A stretch of 64,000 nt of DNA from Pediococcus claussenii ATCC BAA-344 (GTDB lineage Bacteria > Bacillota > Bacilli > Lactobacillales > Lactobacillaceae), in the NCBI RefSeq assembly GCF_000237995.1, contig NC_016605.1, positions 1,426,001 to 1,490,000 of the forward strand, written 5' to 3'. The notes under the pieces were generated by a model. The model was not told the origin of the DNA and searched no databases. It saw only the letters and a program-made list of their open reading frames with translations. Below are positions 54,220-62,842 of the stretch, piece by piece. The first letter of the stretch is position 1; each line of letters begins with the position of its first letter. The position numbers and the translations under genes were made by a program.

Positions 54220-56133
54220 TTAGATCTTCTTCCCATTTTCTAGCAAATACTTCAAATCATCAATTTGTCCCTTTAGTTCAGTACCAATAGTAGTATCAGC
54301 AATTTTCCGTCGTGGTAAATCACGATCAATAATCCGCTTCAAACTAGTAGATTGGGTCTTTGATTTATATAGATCTTCCACACCTTTAAAGGGCATATGG
54401 GTTACGATCTGAAACCCAAAAGAATTGTTAATCAACGTATAACCGGCAATTCCAGTTTCTTTACGGTATGCTTTTGACAATCCGCCATCAATCACGATAA
54501 TTTGACCACCACCTTTTATTGGTGATTCCCCTTTTCCCGCTTTAACTGGTGTATGTCCATTAATAATATAGCTAGTACGTTTGTCTAGTCCAAACTTATT
54601 CAAAATGTAGTACGCCGTTGATAACTGATTACGTAATCTAAAATAGGGATTGTCACCTTCTACATGTGTTTTCTCATCACTAATAAAATACCGTTCAAAT
54701 GTCTTCATTGCATTTCGACCAAACAATGGTGATTTTTTTCCAATCCAGCAGTACCATATCAAATCTGTATCGTCGTTTTCAGATCCACCTTGTTTGGCAA
54801 CAGCAGCCCGAATGTGATGTTCAAAAAAGTTTAATAATTCTTTACCTTCGTACTTTTTGCCGTGATATTTAAAATTATCAAAATCTCCGTCTTCTGTCAG
54901 TGGAATACAACCATGATATAAAAGATTATTATTGTAAATCAAATACATGCTTCCCTTTTCTAAAATAAAATTCATGTGAACTTTTATTTTGGGTGAGTGA
55001 CGGAAAGAATAGCTTAAGATTTGCATTACTTGACGTTCTTCATCTGTTAGTTCAGAAGGGTGCACAGGATCTACAGTCTGAAAACAAGGATGTTCTAAAT
55101 TATAACTTTGGGAATTCAACTGAATTTTTCCACTTTGGACTTGATCTAAAAAGAATCGATCATTCATCTCAAAATCTGGTTGCCGCTTGATAATCTGCCC
55201 TTCCAATTTAAACTGGATTGTAATTAGCGCCTGATGTACTTTTGATAATAGATCTAAATCCTTTTGTGTAAAATCTCCCGCCTTAGGATAAAAATAAGGA
55301 TCCGCATCATAATGTTGATCAGCAAAGGTAAACAGCGGCCGTAAATTAATTCCATATTCTCTCTCTAAATCAAAAATATAACCATAACGAGTTGCGATTC
55401 GAAAAAGAGTCGCAATACAAGCTTATGATCCAGCAAAACCACCTACCCACAATACATCATGATTTCCCCACTGGAAATCTAGTGAATGCGCATTTTCAAG
55501 TAGTTCTAACACTTTATTAGAATTTTTCCCTCGATCGAAAACATCACCTACAATGTGGATATGGTCAATCACTAACTTTTGGATTGTTTCTGCCAAACTC
55601 TGAATGAAGTCCTGAGCACGATTCAATTCGATTACCTTACTAATAATCTGTTCATAATATTTTTGTTTATTTTTGGGATTTCCTTCGACGTAAAGTAATT
55701 CCTCAATGATATACGCATATTTTGGGGGCAAGCTTTTTCGTACTTTTGAACGTGAATATTTGCTAGCACAATATTGTGTTACCTCAATCAAATGTGAAAT
55801 CATTGTAAAATACCATTTGGTTAAATCTTCTGGTCGTAATTTTAACTGTATTTTTTCTAGCGCATACTTTGGATAAGCAATAATAAAATTTAACTCAGTT
55901 TTATCATTGTCATCCATTTCTGGAAAACGTAAATTAATCTTTTCACTAATAATACCAGCACCTGTTTTTAAAATGTGATTTAGGCCGTCGTACTCTCCGT
56001 GAATATCACTAACAAAATATTCGGTCCCTTTTGGAAGATTTAAAATTGCCTCCAAGTTGACGATTTCTGTGACAACCTCATCTTCATCATTAAACTCTTT
56101 TCTTAGTTCATCAAAATATTTTTCTTTGTACAT
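54220..56133 (-). pseudogene. fbp: Fructose-1,6-bisphosphatase class III, interrupted by an in-frame TAA
   Basis: The frame encodes a full Firmicutes class III FBPase of about 637 codons. The N-terminal metallophosphatase motifs are YFVSDIHGEYDG, HIVGDVFDRG and FQWGNHDVLW. Directly after GGFAGS a TAA (55423-55425) interrupts, and the same frame continues as ACIATLFRIATRYGYIFDLE to a normal end (IDGGLSKAYR, then GYTLINNSFGF and THMPFKG). Family members have an ordinary sense codon here. No frameshift is involved. The 236-residue fragment lacks later metal and substrate residues, so gluconeogenic FBPase activity is probably lost unless the stop is read through or is an error. Confidence 0.88.
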
Positions 56134-56249
56134 TGGTACATACCCCTTTTAGGTAAAATTACAAATCGATAACTTGATAATAGCACAAATTAAACCGCTT
56201 ACAAAAACTTCCAAACCTCAATATATTAGTGACGTATTTACAGTTTTTC

Positions 56250-56312
56250 GGCGTCCGTCAAAAAATACTCCATGACACTAGATCAACATCTAACATCGTG
56301 GAGTACTTATTT
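56250..56312 (-). terminator. Intrinsic terminator of luxS
   Basis: On the minus strand AAGTACTCCACGA pairs with TCATGGAGTATT and is followed by TTTTTTG, shortly after the luxS stop codon. Confidence 0.75.
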
Positions 56313-56331
56313 ATACACATTATTAATACTT

Positions 56332-56817
56332 CTAAATCACGTTACGTTCAAAAGGCTGATCGCTAATTCCCTCTGATAAAATCTTCTTAGACCATTCTTT
56401 AGCAGAGAATAGTGAATGATCACGATAATTTCCGCAACTATAAATATCGGTTCCTGGTACGTCTTCCCACTTAATATCGTTGGCGATTGCTTCAAGCGAA
56501 CTCTTTAACGCCTTGGCAACTTCAGTTGTAGAATGTTCGCCCCATGTAATCAAATGGAAACCAGTTCGGCAACCAAATGGTGAACAATCAATAACACCAT
56601 CCATACGATCGCGTAATAAACCTGCTAATAAATGTTCAATTGTGTGTAATCCGGCCGTTGGAATTGCATTCTCGTTTGGTTGAACTAAGCGTAAGTCAAA
56701 GTTAGAAATTTTGTCTCCCTTTGATCCCTCTTCAACCGTGATCAAACGCACATATGGTGCCTTAACCTTAGTATGATCTAATTCAAAACTTTCAACTTCT
56801 GTTTCAATTTTTGCCAT
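56332..56817 (-). CDS. luxS: S-ribosylhomocysteine lyase
   Basis: 161 residues, complete. Metal site HTIEH (HxxEH) and the catalytic/metal cysteine in [12 protein letters not shown] are present. It converts S-ribosylhomocysteine to homocysteine and the precursor of autoinducer-2, closing the activated methyl cycle. The homocysteine product links it to the MetE-like enzyme and the C-S lyase in this window. Located directly downstream of the patB-like gene. Confidence 0.97.
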   Translation of the reverse strand: MAKIETEVESFELDHTKVKAPYVRLITVEEGSKGDKISNFDLRLVQPNENAIPTAGLHTIEHLLAGLLRDRMDGVIDCSPFGCRTGFHLITWGEHSTTEVAKALKSSLEAIANDIKWEDVPGTDIYSCGNYRDHSLFSAKEWSKKILSEGISDQPFERNVI

Positions 56818-56887
56818 TTATATGTACCTTCCTTTCAATCAACTCTTTCTCATTGTAATACGTTTTCCTCAAAAAGCGAATGTTTTA

Positions 56888-58078
56888 CTATTTACGATAC
56901 TGGCCAGCAAATTTGACGATATTCTGCACAGCATTTTCTATGAATTGTGGTTCTGTTGCCAAGTTCAGTCGAATACAACCAAGCTTATCTTCACCAAACC
57001 ATTCGCCGTAATCAACCGCAATTCCAACTTTATCTTGAACAAATTGTCTTACTTGTTCAGGTGCAACTAGTCCCCTCAAATCTACCCAGAGTAAATACGT
57101 CCCTTGTAAATCTGCTACTTTAATTTCTGGTACATTTGCTGCCAATTGATTTTTAACATACTGATAGTTGGTCCTGATAACTTCAAGAACTGCTTCAAGC
57201 CATTCTTCGCCATCTCGATAAGCAGCCTCAGCAGCTATTTGGCCTAAAATACTCTCATCAGTATGATTAAATCGATTCTTTCCAATCTTAAACTGTTCTC
57301 GAATTTTTTCATTCGGAATTATGACATGTGAATTAAGTAAACCGGCCATGTTAAATGTTTTGGAGGGGGAAGTAACCACAATTAAATCATTATGAAACTT
57401 TTCATCTTCAACACTGAGTGCCGAAATAAACTTACGCTTTCCAATTTCAATATCCTGATGAATTTCATCAGAGACAACCAAAACATGATGCTTCCGACAA
57501 ATTTCGAGGACTGTAGCAAGTTCTTTTTCGGTCCAAATTCTTCCAACTGGATTATGTGGTGAGCACTGGATAAATAATTTAACATCGTTTTCAACGATTT
57601 TACGTTCAATATCTGCAAAATCCATGTTGAACTGGCCATCTTCTTCAACCAACTGTGAAGCAATTAGTCTTCTGCCGTTATCCTTAATTGCGTCATGGAA
57701 TGGGTAATAAACTGGCGTTAAAATAAGCACAGCGTCGTTGGGTTGCGTAAAGGTATTAACTAACGTATACAATGAAGAAACCACCCCATTATCAAAGAGT
57801 AGCCATTCTGATTCTAATCTGATATTATGGCGTTTCTTTTGCCAAGCCTGATATGTTTTAAAGTATCCCTCCGGTACCACCGAATAACCGTAAACATTAT
57901 TTTCAACACGTTTTTTTAGTGCTTCCGTGGCTGCTTTGGGCTCCTTAAACTCCATATCTGCGACCCACATTGGTGTTAAATCTGCATTCCCAAAACGTTC
58001 TTCTAGTGCATCCCACTTTAAAGAACTAGTGTTATGGCGATCAACCGCGTACTTTGAAATGAATTCTTCCTGCTCCAT
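56888..58078 (-). CDS. MalY/PatB family PLP-dependent C-S lyase
   Basis: 396 residues. Pyridoxal phosphate-binding Lys is in TSPSKTFNMAG; SPHNPVGRIWT and VSDEIHQDI are the fold-type I aminotransferase motifs. The MWVADMEFKEP start is typical of MalY/PatB cystathionine beta-lyases, which yield homocysteine, pyruvate and ammonia. The ATG at 58078 overlaps the TGA of the preceding isochorismatase gene by one base, with AAGGAGGAG upstream. Confidence 0.9.
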   Translation of the reverse strand: MEQEEFISKYAVDRHNTSSLKWDALEERFGNADLTPMWVADMEFKEPKAATEALKKRVENNVYGYSVVPEGYFKTYQAWQKKRHNIRLESEWLLFDNGVVSSLYTLVNTFTQPNDAVLILTPVYYPFHDAIKDNGRRLIASQLVEEDGQFNMDFADIERKIVENDVKLFIQCSPHNPVGRIWTEKELATVLEICRKHHVLVVSDEIHQDIEIGKRKFISALSVEDEKFHNDLIVVTSPSKTFNMAGLLNSHVIIPNEKIREQFKIGKNRFNHTDESILGQIAAEAAYRDGEEWLEAVLEVIRTNYQYVKNQLAANVPEIKVADLQGTYLLWVDLRGLVAPEQVRQFVQDKVGIAVDYGEWFGEDKLGCIRLNLATEPQFIENAVQNIVKFAGQYRK

Positions 58079-58572
58079 CAAATCTCCTCCTTAACGGTCG
58101 CAAAACGTCCATCCCACATATTGGCATAATATGAATTTGTTGTAGCGGCGTCTATAAACTCATTGTCAACTGTGGTGTACGCATCCCGATAAATTTCAAT
58201 TGGATATTCTCGGTCATGTGCAATCCGAATTGTTGTATCTATGCAATATTGAGTCTGTGCTCCACATACTTCTAAATCTGTGACGGCCAATCGATTCAAA
58301 ACATCCTGCAAGCGAGTTCGATAGAATGAATTAGGATGTGTCTTTGCCACTACAATGTCATCATCTTTAACGTTCAGCATCGAATCGAATTGCCATCCAT
58401 TACTGCCTCGGATCAGCTCTTCATCCTCGTGTTGAATAAAGATCAATGCACTGGAATCGTCCTTACGATACCGACTAATCCGCTCATTAATTTTTCGAAT
58501 AATTTGGTCATGTTGATAAGCCTCCTTAACAACATCCGTTTGAACATCAATGACTAACAATGCTTTTTTCAT
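58078..58572 (-). CDS. Isochorismatase-family cysteine hydrolase
   Basis: 164 residues. The catalytic triad is visible: Asp in LLVIDVQTD, Lys in VVAKTHPNSFYRT and Cys in CGAQTQYCID. Members hydrolyse amides or vinyl ethers (nicotinamidase-like). Translationally coupled to the C-S lyase gene. ATG at 58572 preferred over a GTG three codons upstream. Confidence 0.88.
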   Translation of the reverse strand: MKKALLVIDVQTDVVKEAYQHDQIIRKINERISRYRKDDSSALIFIQHEDEELIRGSNGWQFDSMLNVKDDDIVVAKTHPNSFYRTRLQDVLNRLAVTDLEVCGAQTQYCIDTTIRIAHDREYPIEIYRDAYTTVDNEFIDAATTNSYYANMWDGRFATVKEEI

Positions 58573-58602
58573 TAATCCCACGCCCCCGTAGTTTAAATAA
58601 CT

Positions 58603-59466
58603 TTACGTCAATGATTTCCAATCACGTTCCCAAATCAAGGCCATTGTTTTTTCTCCGGTATGAACGCTAATAGCAGGTCCCAAATGGCGCTGATCAAAAC
58701 GAACATTTGGAAATTCCTGTTGCAATTCTTCCAACCATTTATCAGATAATTCCGCATAGTTTGCATCCAAAATGGTTCCCAAAACAGGATAGTCGTTCTC
58801 TTCTAAAGTCTTCCTCAAATCTGACTTAATCACTCCGAATGCTCTCTTCATTGTGCGTTCTCTTCCAACTGCCACAATTTTTCCGTCTTCAAAAGTTAGC
58901 ATCGGTTTAATTCTTAATAGGTTTCCAATAATCGCAGAACGGTTACTTAATCGACCTGTTCGTGTTAAGTGTTTTAAATCATCTACTACGAAATCAACGT
59001 TTAATGTCTCCGTTAACCTAGCCAACTGGGGCATAATCTCATTAGCATGTTTCCCATCCAAAACCATTGTTGCTGCTAACAAACACAAATCTGCTTCGCC
59101 GGCTGCGGCAATTGTAGAATCATATGGATATACCTTAATCTTATTGTACGTTTTTAAGAAACCCTCCAAGGAATCAAGAAACGATGTTATTCCCTTGGAA
59201 AGATGAATTGAGATAACCTCATCGTATCCTTCGTCCGCAAGTTGATTATATAATTCTTCCGCAGCTCCAATTGAAACCTGTGCGGTCGTTGGTAACGCCG
59301 ACTCATTTCGCATGTAGTCAAAGAAAGTTTCCGCATCTAATTCTTCGGTTTCCTTATATTGACTATCACCCATGATAACTGTCAAAGGTAGAACTCTAAT
59401 ATTATATTTTTTGATCTCTTCTGGTTTTAAATAGGCTCCAGTATCCGTTACAATTGCTGTTTTCAT
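58603..59466 (-). CDS. DegV family fatty-acid-binding protein
   Basis: 287 residues. KTAIVTDTGAYLKPEE opens the domain, ALPTTAQVS and HLSKGITSFLDS line the lipid pocket and LKHLTRTGRLSNRSAIIGNLLRIKPML is the DegV hallmark. In Firmicutes such proteins (FakB-like) hold a fatty acid for phosphorylation by FakA. Probably the first gene of the cluster with the isochorismatase and lyase. Confidence 0.9.
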   Translation of the reverse strand: MKTAIVTDTGAYLKPEEIKKYNIRVLPLTVIMGDSQYKETEELDAETFFDYMRNESALPTTAQVSIGAAEELYNQLADEGYDEVISIHLSKGITSFLDSLEGFLKTYNKIKVYPYDSTIAAAGEADLCLLAATMVLDGKHANEIMPQLARLTETLNVDFVVDDLKHLTRTGRLSNRSAIIGNLLRIKPMLTFEDGKIVAVGRERTMKRAFGVIKSDLRKTLEENDYPVLGTILDANYAELSDKWLEELQQEFPNVRFDQRHLGPAISVHTGEKTMALIWERDWKSLT

Positions 59467-59595
59467 ATTTCTTTTCCCATTCTTCCCACTAGTTGGTTTG
59501 ATTATATCGCAAATCAGGGCTCAACAAAATAATGTATGAAGTAAACCATCAGTGCCTCAAGTAGTATAAATGCTTCAGTTCCTTAAATTGAAAAA

Positions 59596-59931
59596 TTAAT
59601 CCGTCATATCGGCTACGATTGAATCAACCTCATCTAAAATATGTTTACCACAATTTCCAACTAGTTTTAAATGGCGAGCCATTAAATCAATCGAAATCAA
59701 CTGATCAACCATTATTACACCCCTAATATTATCCGTTTTATTATCGATTCGAACGTGTAGCGGATAATTTTTGTCGTGTGATGTTATCGGTATAACCACA
59801 GCAAACCCACTAACAGTTTGTGCTTCTTGATTAGTCCATACTAAGGCAGGACGATACCCTTTTTGTTCGTGACCTTTAGAAGGATTAAAATTCATAAGAA
59901 CAATATCCCCTCTTTTAAAAGTTTGAAACAT
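59596..59931 (-). CDS. mazF: MazF/PemK family endoribonuclease toxin
   Basis: 111 residues. RGDIVLMNFNPSKGHEQKGYRPALVWTN is the conserved MazF/PemK start, with the catalytic Arg; VVIPITSH and GVIMVDQLISIDLMAR are the other conserved strands. A sequence-specific mRNA endonuclease, kept inactive by the antitoxin encoded 18 bases upstream. Confidence 0.93.
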   Translation of the reverse strand: MFQTFKRGDIVLMNFNPSKGHEQKGYRPALVWTNQEAQTVSGFAVVIPITSHDKNYPLHVRIDNKTDNIRGVIMVDQLISIDLMARHLKLVGNCGKHILDEVDSIVADMTD

Positions 59932-59949
59932 TCTAATTCTCCTCCGGTT

Positions 59950-60210
59950 TTAAAAAAGTTCTCTTCCTTGTGATGTACCTTTTTCAATAACTCTATCCTG
60001 ATCTTCTAAGTATTCTTGATAATCATAGTCTTCAAACCTTTTCATCAAATTGGACTTACTAATATTTTTTTCAATAATCAATTTTTGACCCTCTACTTTC
60101 ATATTTAGTTCAATATCATCAAACTTTGTGATTCCGATTTGCTTCAAAATATCTTTTGAAATTCGGATTCCTTGTGAGTTTCCCCACTTAGATAATTTCG
60201 CTAAAACCAT
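59950..60210 (-). CDS. mazE: MazE/AbrB-type antitoxin
   Basis: 86 residues. The N-terminal swapped-hairpin AbrB domain (LAKLSKWGNSQGIRISKDILKQIGI) binds DNA, and the disordered acidic C-terminus (KRFEDYDYQEYLEDQDRVIEKG) should wrap around MazF. First gene of the toxin-antitoxin operon. Confidence 0.92.
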   Translation of the reverse strand: MVLAKLSKWGNSQGIRISKDILKQIGITKFDDIELNMKVEGQKLIIEKNISKSNLMKRFEDYDYQEYLEDQDRVIEKGTSQGRELF

Positions 60211-60237
60211 GTCATTACTCCTAATTTTTATTTACTT

Positions 60238-60257
60238 AAGTATATACAAGTATATAC
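60238..60257 (-). promoter_or_regulatory. mazEF operator/promoter repeat
   Basis: AAGTATATAC occurs twice directly in tandem, each half containing the palindrome GTATATAC. It lies 28 bases before mazE where the antitoxin would bind to repress its own operon. Confidence 0.6.
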
Positions 60258-60267
60258 TATGTTGACA

Positions 60268-60297
60268 ATTAAAAAGCATACCCTAATTTGGTATGCT
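60268..60297 (-). terminator. Intrinsic terminator of the YhgE-type gene
   Basis: AGCATACC and GGTATGCT arms around seven bases, with T-run on the minus strand, fifteen bases past the stop codon. Confidence 0.85.
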
Positions 60298-60311
60298 CCC
60301 TAATTTTATGT

Positions 60312-61460
60312 TTAGTCATCCAATTCCCCGTTTACAAAGGTTCTTCTGGGTGAAAAGATTTCTGAAAAAATCACTACTAATCCAACGCTCATTACAATTA
60401 ACAGACCACTAACCGAATTATTCCATAAATGTTGTCCATAATACAGAATCCCTCTTGAGCCATCAAACAAGAACCTCATTGGAAGCCATGGTGTTACCCA
60501 AACCCTGTAAAAATGTGGGATCATCTGTGGCGCCAATTGCATAAGTGGTGCTGAGAAGAATAACAATATACCAAATATGGCAACGCCTGGTACGCCAAGC
60601 CATGATACGAATCCTAGTATCAGCATGATAAAAGCAAATCCAGCAATTGATAGGAACCACCCCACTGTAACCGGAGTCGGTAGATTGTAGCCCAAAATCC
60701 ACTCCGAATACACGGTTGTCAAAAATCCCATCGTTATCGCTAATAATGCTGCTACCGATACTTGACCCAACTTAAACCATGCTAGATGTTTCCTTGATTT
60801 AAACTCACGCCCTTTTCCTGCGTAGAATAACATCAATGCAGAAACTAGGCTTGCAATCCAAATTGGTTGGAAAAATCCTGAACTGGCGGTCATAAGATGT
60901 TTAGTCGAATGGACTGTTTCCGTCTTTTCTGTAACGATATTCATCATTTTTGCTGAAGTCTCTGCGGGCAACTTAACCTGTGCAATCGCTAGTTGTTTAA
61001 ACATTTGTGCTTGTACTTCACCATTAATCTTTCCTACCATTGTTGTAAGCAAGGTGCTCACTGAACCTGCTAAGGTTGGATTTACACCTTGATTAATAAC
61101 AATCTTCAACTGTGTTCCATCACTTTTATTCTGTAGGACACCAGCGATATCTTTCGTAAAATTCTTAGGTACTACAATTGTTGCATAATACTCTTGTTGA
61201 TTCATACCCTTACGAGCCGAATCCTCATCCTTTTTATATGTCCAATCAACTGTTGGAGTATTCTCATTGGTACTCTTTTTTGCTCCAGTTATCTTTGAAA
61301 AAATAGTCTTACCCATTTTCCCCTGATCAAGATTTACTACCGCAATTGGAATATTTTTAGGAACGGGGTTAGCAGACGGAATCTGCGTTACCACAAAAAA
61401 TAAAGTTAAAAATATTGCTGCTGCAAATGCTAATACAAAAAATTTGTTTTTCTTAAACAT
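60312..61460 (-). CDS. YhgE/Pip-like (ABC-2 type) membrane exporter subunit
   Basis: 382 residues. One N-terminal membrane helix, an extracellular domain of about 170 residues (IAVVNLDQGKMGKTIF...YYATIVVPKNFTKDIAGVL), then five helices. This is the layout of YhgE/Pip and DUF3533 proteins. Export of a drug or surface polymer is likely; no ATPase gene is adjacent. Divergent from a TetR gene that shares an operator with it. Confidence 0.82.
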   Translation of the reverse strand: MFKKNKFFVLAFAAAIFLTLFFVVTQIPSANPVPKNIPIAVVNLDQGKMGKTIFSKITGAKKSTNENTPTVDWTYKKDEDSARKGMNQQEYYATIVVPKNFTKDIAGVLQNKSDGTQLKIVINQGVNPTLAGSVSTLLTTMVGKINGEVQAQMFKQLAIAQVKLPAETSAKMMNIVTEKTETVHSTKHLMTASSGFFQPIWIASLVSALMLFYAGKGREFKSRKHLAWFKLGQVSVAALLAITMGFLTTVYSEWILGYNLPTPVTVGWFLSIAGFAFIMLILGFVSWLGVPGVAIFGILLFFSAPLMQLAPQMIPHFYRVWVTPWLPMRFLFDGSRGILYYGQHLWNNSVSGLLIVMSVGLVVIFSEIFSPRRTFVNGELDD

Positions 61461-61479
61461 TTCTCTTTCCTCCTATTTT

Positions 61480-61499
61480 TAAACACCGTGTTTAAACAC
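61480..61499. promoter_or_regulatory. Operator between YhgE-type and TetR genes
   Basis: TAAACACCGTGTTTA (61480-61494, symmetric around C) overlaps a second palindrome GTGTTTAAACAC (61488-61499). Together they offer three half-sites of the form GTGTTTA, 20 bases before the start of the exporter gene. Confidence 0.7.
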
Positions 61500-61599
61500 A
61501 CTATTTAATTTTGGAACCATAAACAGTATAATCAGGGTAGAAGAAAAATGGTATGGACAAAACTAAACAAAATGTTCAATTTTCATATGGAGGTATATT

Positions 61600-62196
61600 T
61601 TGGTTTACGAAAAGAAATCTACAGAAACAAAAAACGCCATTAAAATGGCGTTACTAAGTATTCTAGAGGAAAAACCTTTCTCATCAATTTCAATTAATGA
61701 TATTGCAACCGCTGCGCATATCAATCGCGGAACTTTCTATTATCACTATGCAGACAAGTTCGAATTGATTGAAAATATCGAGAATGATTTTTTTAATGAA
61801 TTAAATAATGTCCACGATGCAATTTTAGCAAAAAGTTCTGCCAACCCGCTCAAAGACTTTGAGAGCTATCGTTTCTTACCAGACTTTTTTGGGCTAGTTG
61901 AGAATAACTCGTATGTGCTTAAGCAATTACTGGGTGCAAACGGTGACCCGATGTTTGAGCGACATATAAGAAACAATCTTAAAAATATTATTTCAGAGTC
62001 TATTGAAACCACTGATATCAGCAAACATTCCCAACAAACCACTTTAGTTTTTGACTTCATCACATCAGCTTGTTTGACAGTTATTAATTTTTGGCTAGAA
62101 CACCCTGAAATTTCAAAGGAATCAATCATTACAACTCTCACAATGTTGCTCACACAGGGACCAGTTAATACATTGCTAGATAATAATGAACTTTAG
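61600..62196 (+). CDS. TetR family regulator
   Basis: 198 residues. HTH: SINDIATAAHINRGTFYYHYADKFEL. The C-terminal part resembles TetR_C proteins next to YhgE-type exporters. TTG start at 61600 with GGAGG six bases upstream. It presumably represses itself and the divergent exporter through the GTGTTTA palindromes. Confidence 0.87.
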   Translation: MVYEKKSTETKNAIKMALLSILEEKPFSSISINDIATAAHINRGTFYYHYADKFELIENIENDFFNELNNVHDAILAKSSANPLKDFESYRFLPDFFGLVENNSYVLKQLLGANGDPMFERHIRNNLKNIISESIETTDISKHSQQTTLVFDFITSACLTVINFWLEHPEISKESIITTLTMLLTQGPVNTLLDNNEL

Positions 62197-62227
62197 GTGT
62201 TAATACTTTCACTACTATCTTAGTTAT

Positions 62228-62430
62228 TTACAAACTCAACTTATACTTAGTTGAGCGACCCTGACCTACTACCTCAATTTTTTCTTGATCACGCAGCTTG
62301 CGTAAAGCCCTCTCAATGGATTTTTGACTATACTGAGGAACCAATTGTATTAATTCTGACTTTGCTAAAGGACAAAGTTGATCCGATAAGGCTCAAATAA
62401 TTAGTTGTTCAGCGTTAATATTTATTCCCC
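62228..62430 (-). pseudogene. Remnant of a winged-helix domain protein
   Basis: The minus strand encodes ALSDQLCPLAKSELIQLVPQ, then YSQKSIERALRKLRDQEKIE and VVGQGRSTKYKLSL, stop at 62228. This is a typical C-terminal winged-helix DNA-binding end. An in-frame TGA interrupts about 18 codons upstream (NAEQLII, then stop), and beyond about 62430 the sequence becomes repeat. The rest of the gene is missing. It could come from an AlbA_2/COG2865-type or Fic-type regulator. Confidence 0.6.
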
Positions 62431-62439
62431 ACACTTGGT

Positions 62440-62842
62440 AATTCAATACTTGACGAGCTAGCATTCCTCAAAAGCTATTCAGGTTGCTCCACTCTCTATC
62501 TGAAACGAGTTACTCAACCCAGCTTCTTCCGGTTAGCCAAAAATAAGAACTATGACCTAACCCGTCATAATTCTTATTTCCTGCTGCCAGTTCCTATGAG
62601 ACGGGTTGCGTCCATAGGAATGGTCAACGTATGAGTATCTTGGTTTTGTGCAACAAAACCTACTTTACTTGCCGAGTTAGTAATCCTCAAAAGCTATTCG
62701 GGTTGCTCCACTCTCTATCTGAAATGAGTTACTCAACCCAGCTTTCTGCGGATAACCAAGAACGGAGCCTTGACCTAACCCGTCAAAGCTCCGTTCTCTG
62801 TTATTCCTCAAAAGCTATTCGGGTTGCTCCACTCTCTTTTTT
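62440..62842 (-). repeat. 3'-end modular repeat, copy 11 (after the Eis-like gene)
   Basis: Minus-strand order from the Eis-like stop: AGAGAGTGGAGCAACCCG, AGCTTTTGAGGAATAACAG, constant-loop hairpin with AGAACGGAGC/GCTCCGTTCT arms (62759-62797), CTGGGTTGAGTAACTCATTT linker, a second AGAGAGTGGAGCAACCCG, GAGGATTAC, hairpin GGTTTTGT/ACAAAACC, hairpin TTCCTATG/CATAGGAA, constant-loop hairpin with AAATAAGAA/TTCTTATTT arms (62541-62579), and a third terminal module. It abuts the winged-helix remnant. Confidence 0.88.

Noticed and set aside
54220-55206. Separate gene for the C-terminal part of Fbp
   Set aside because: It is in the same frame as the upstream part with only one TAA between, and the apparent start at 55206 is not preceded by a suitable ribosome site.
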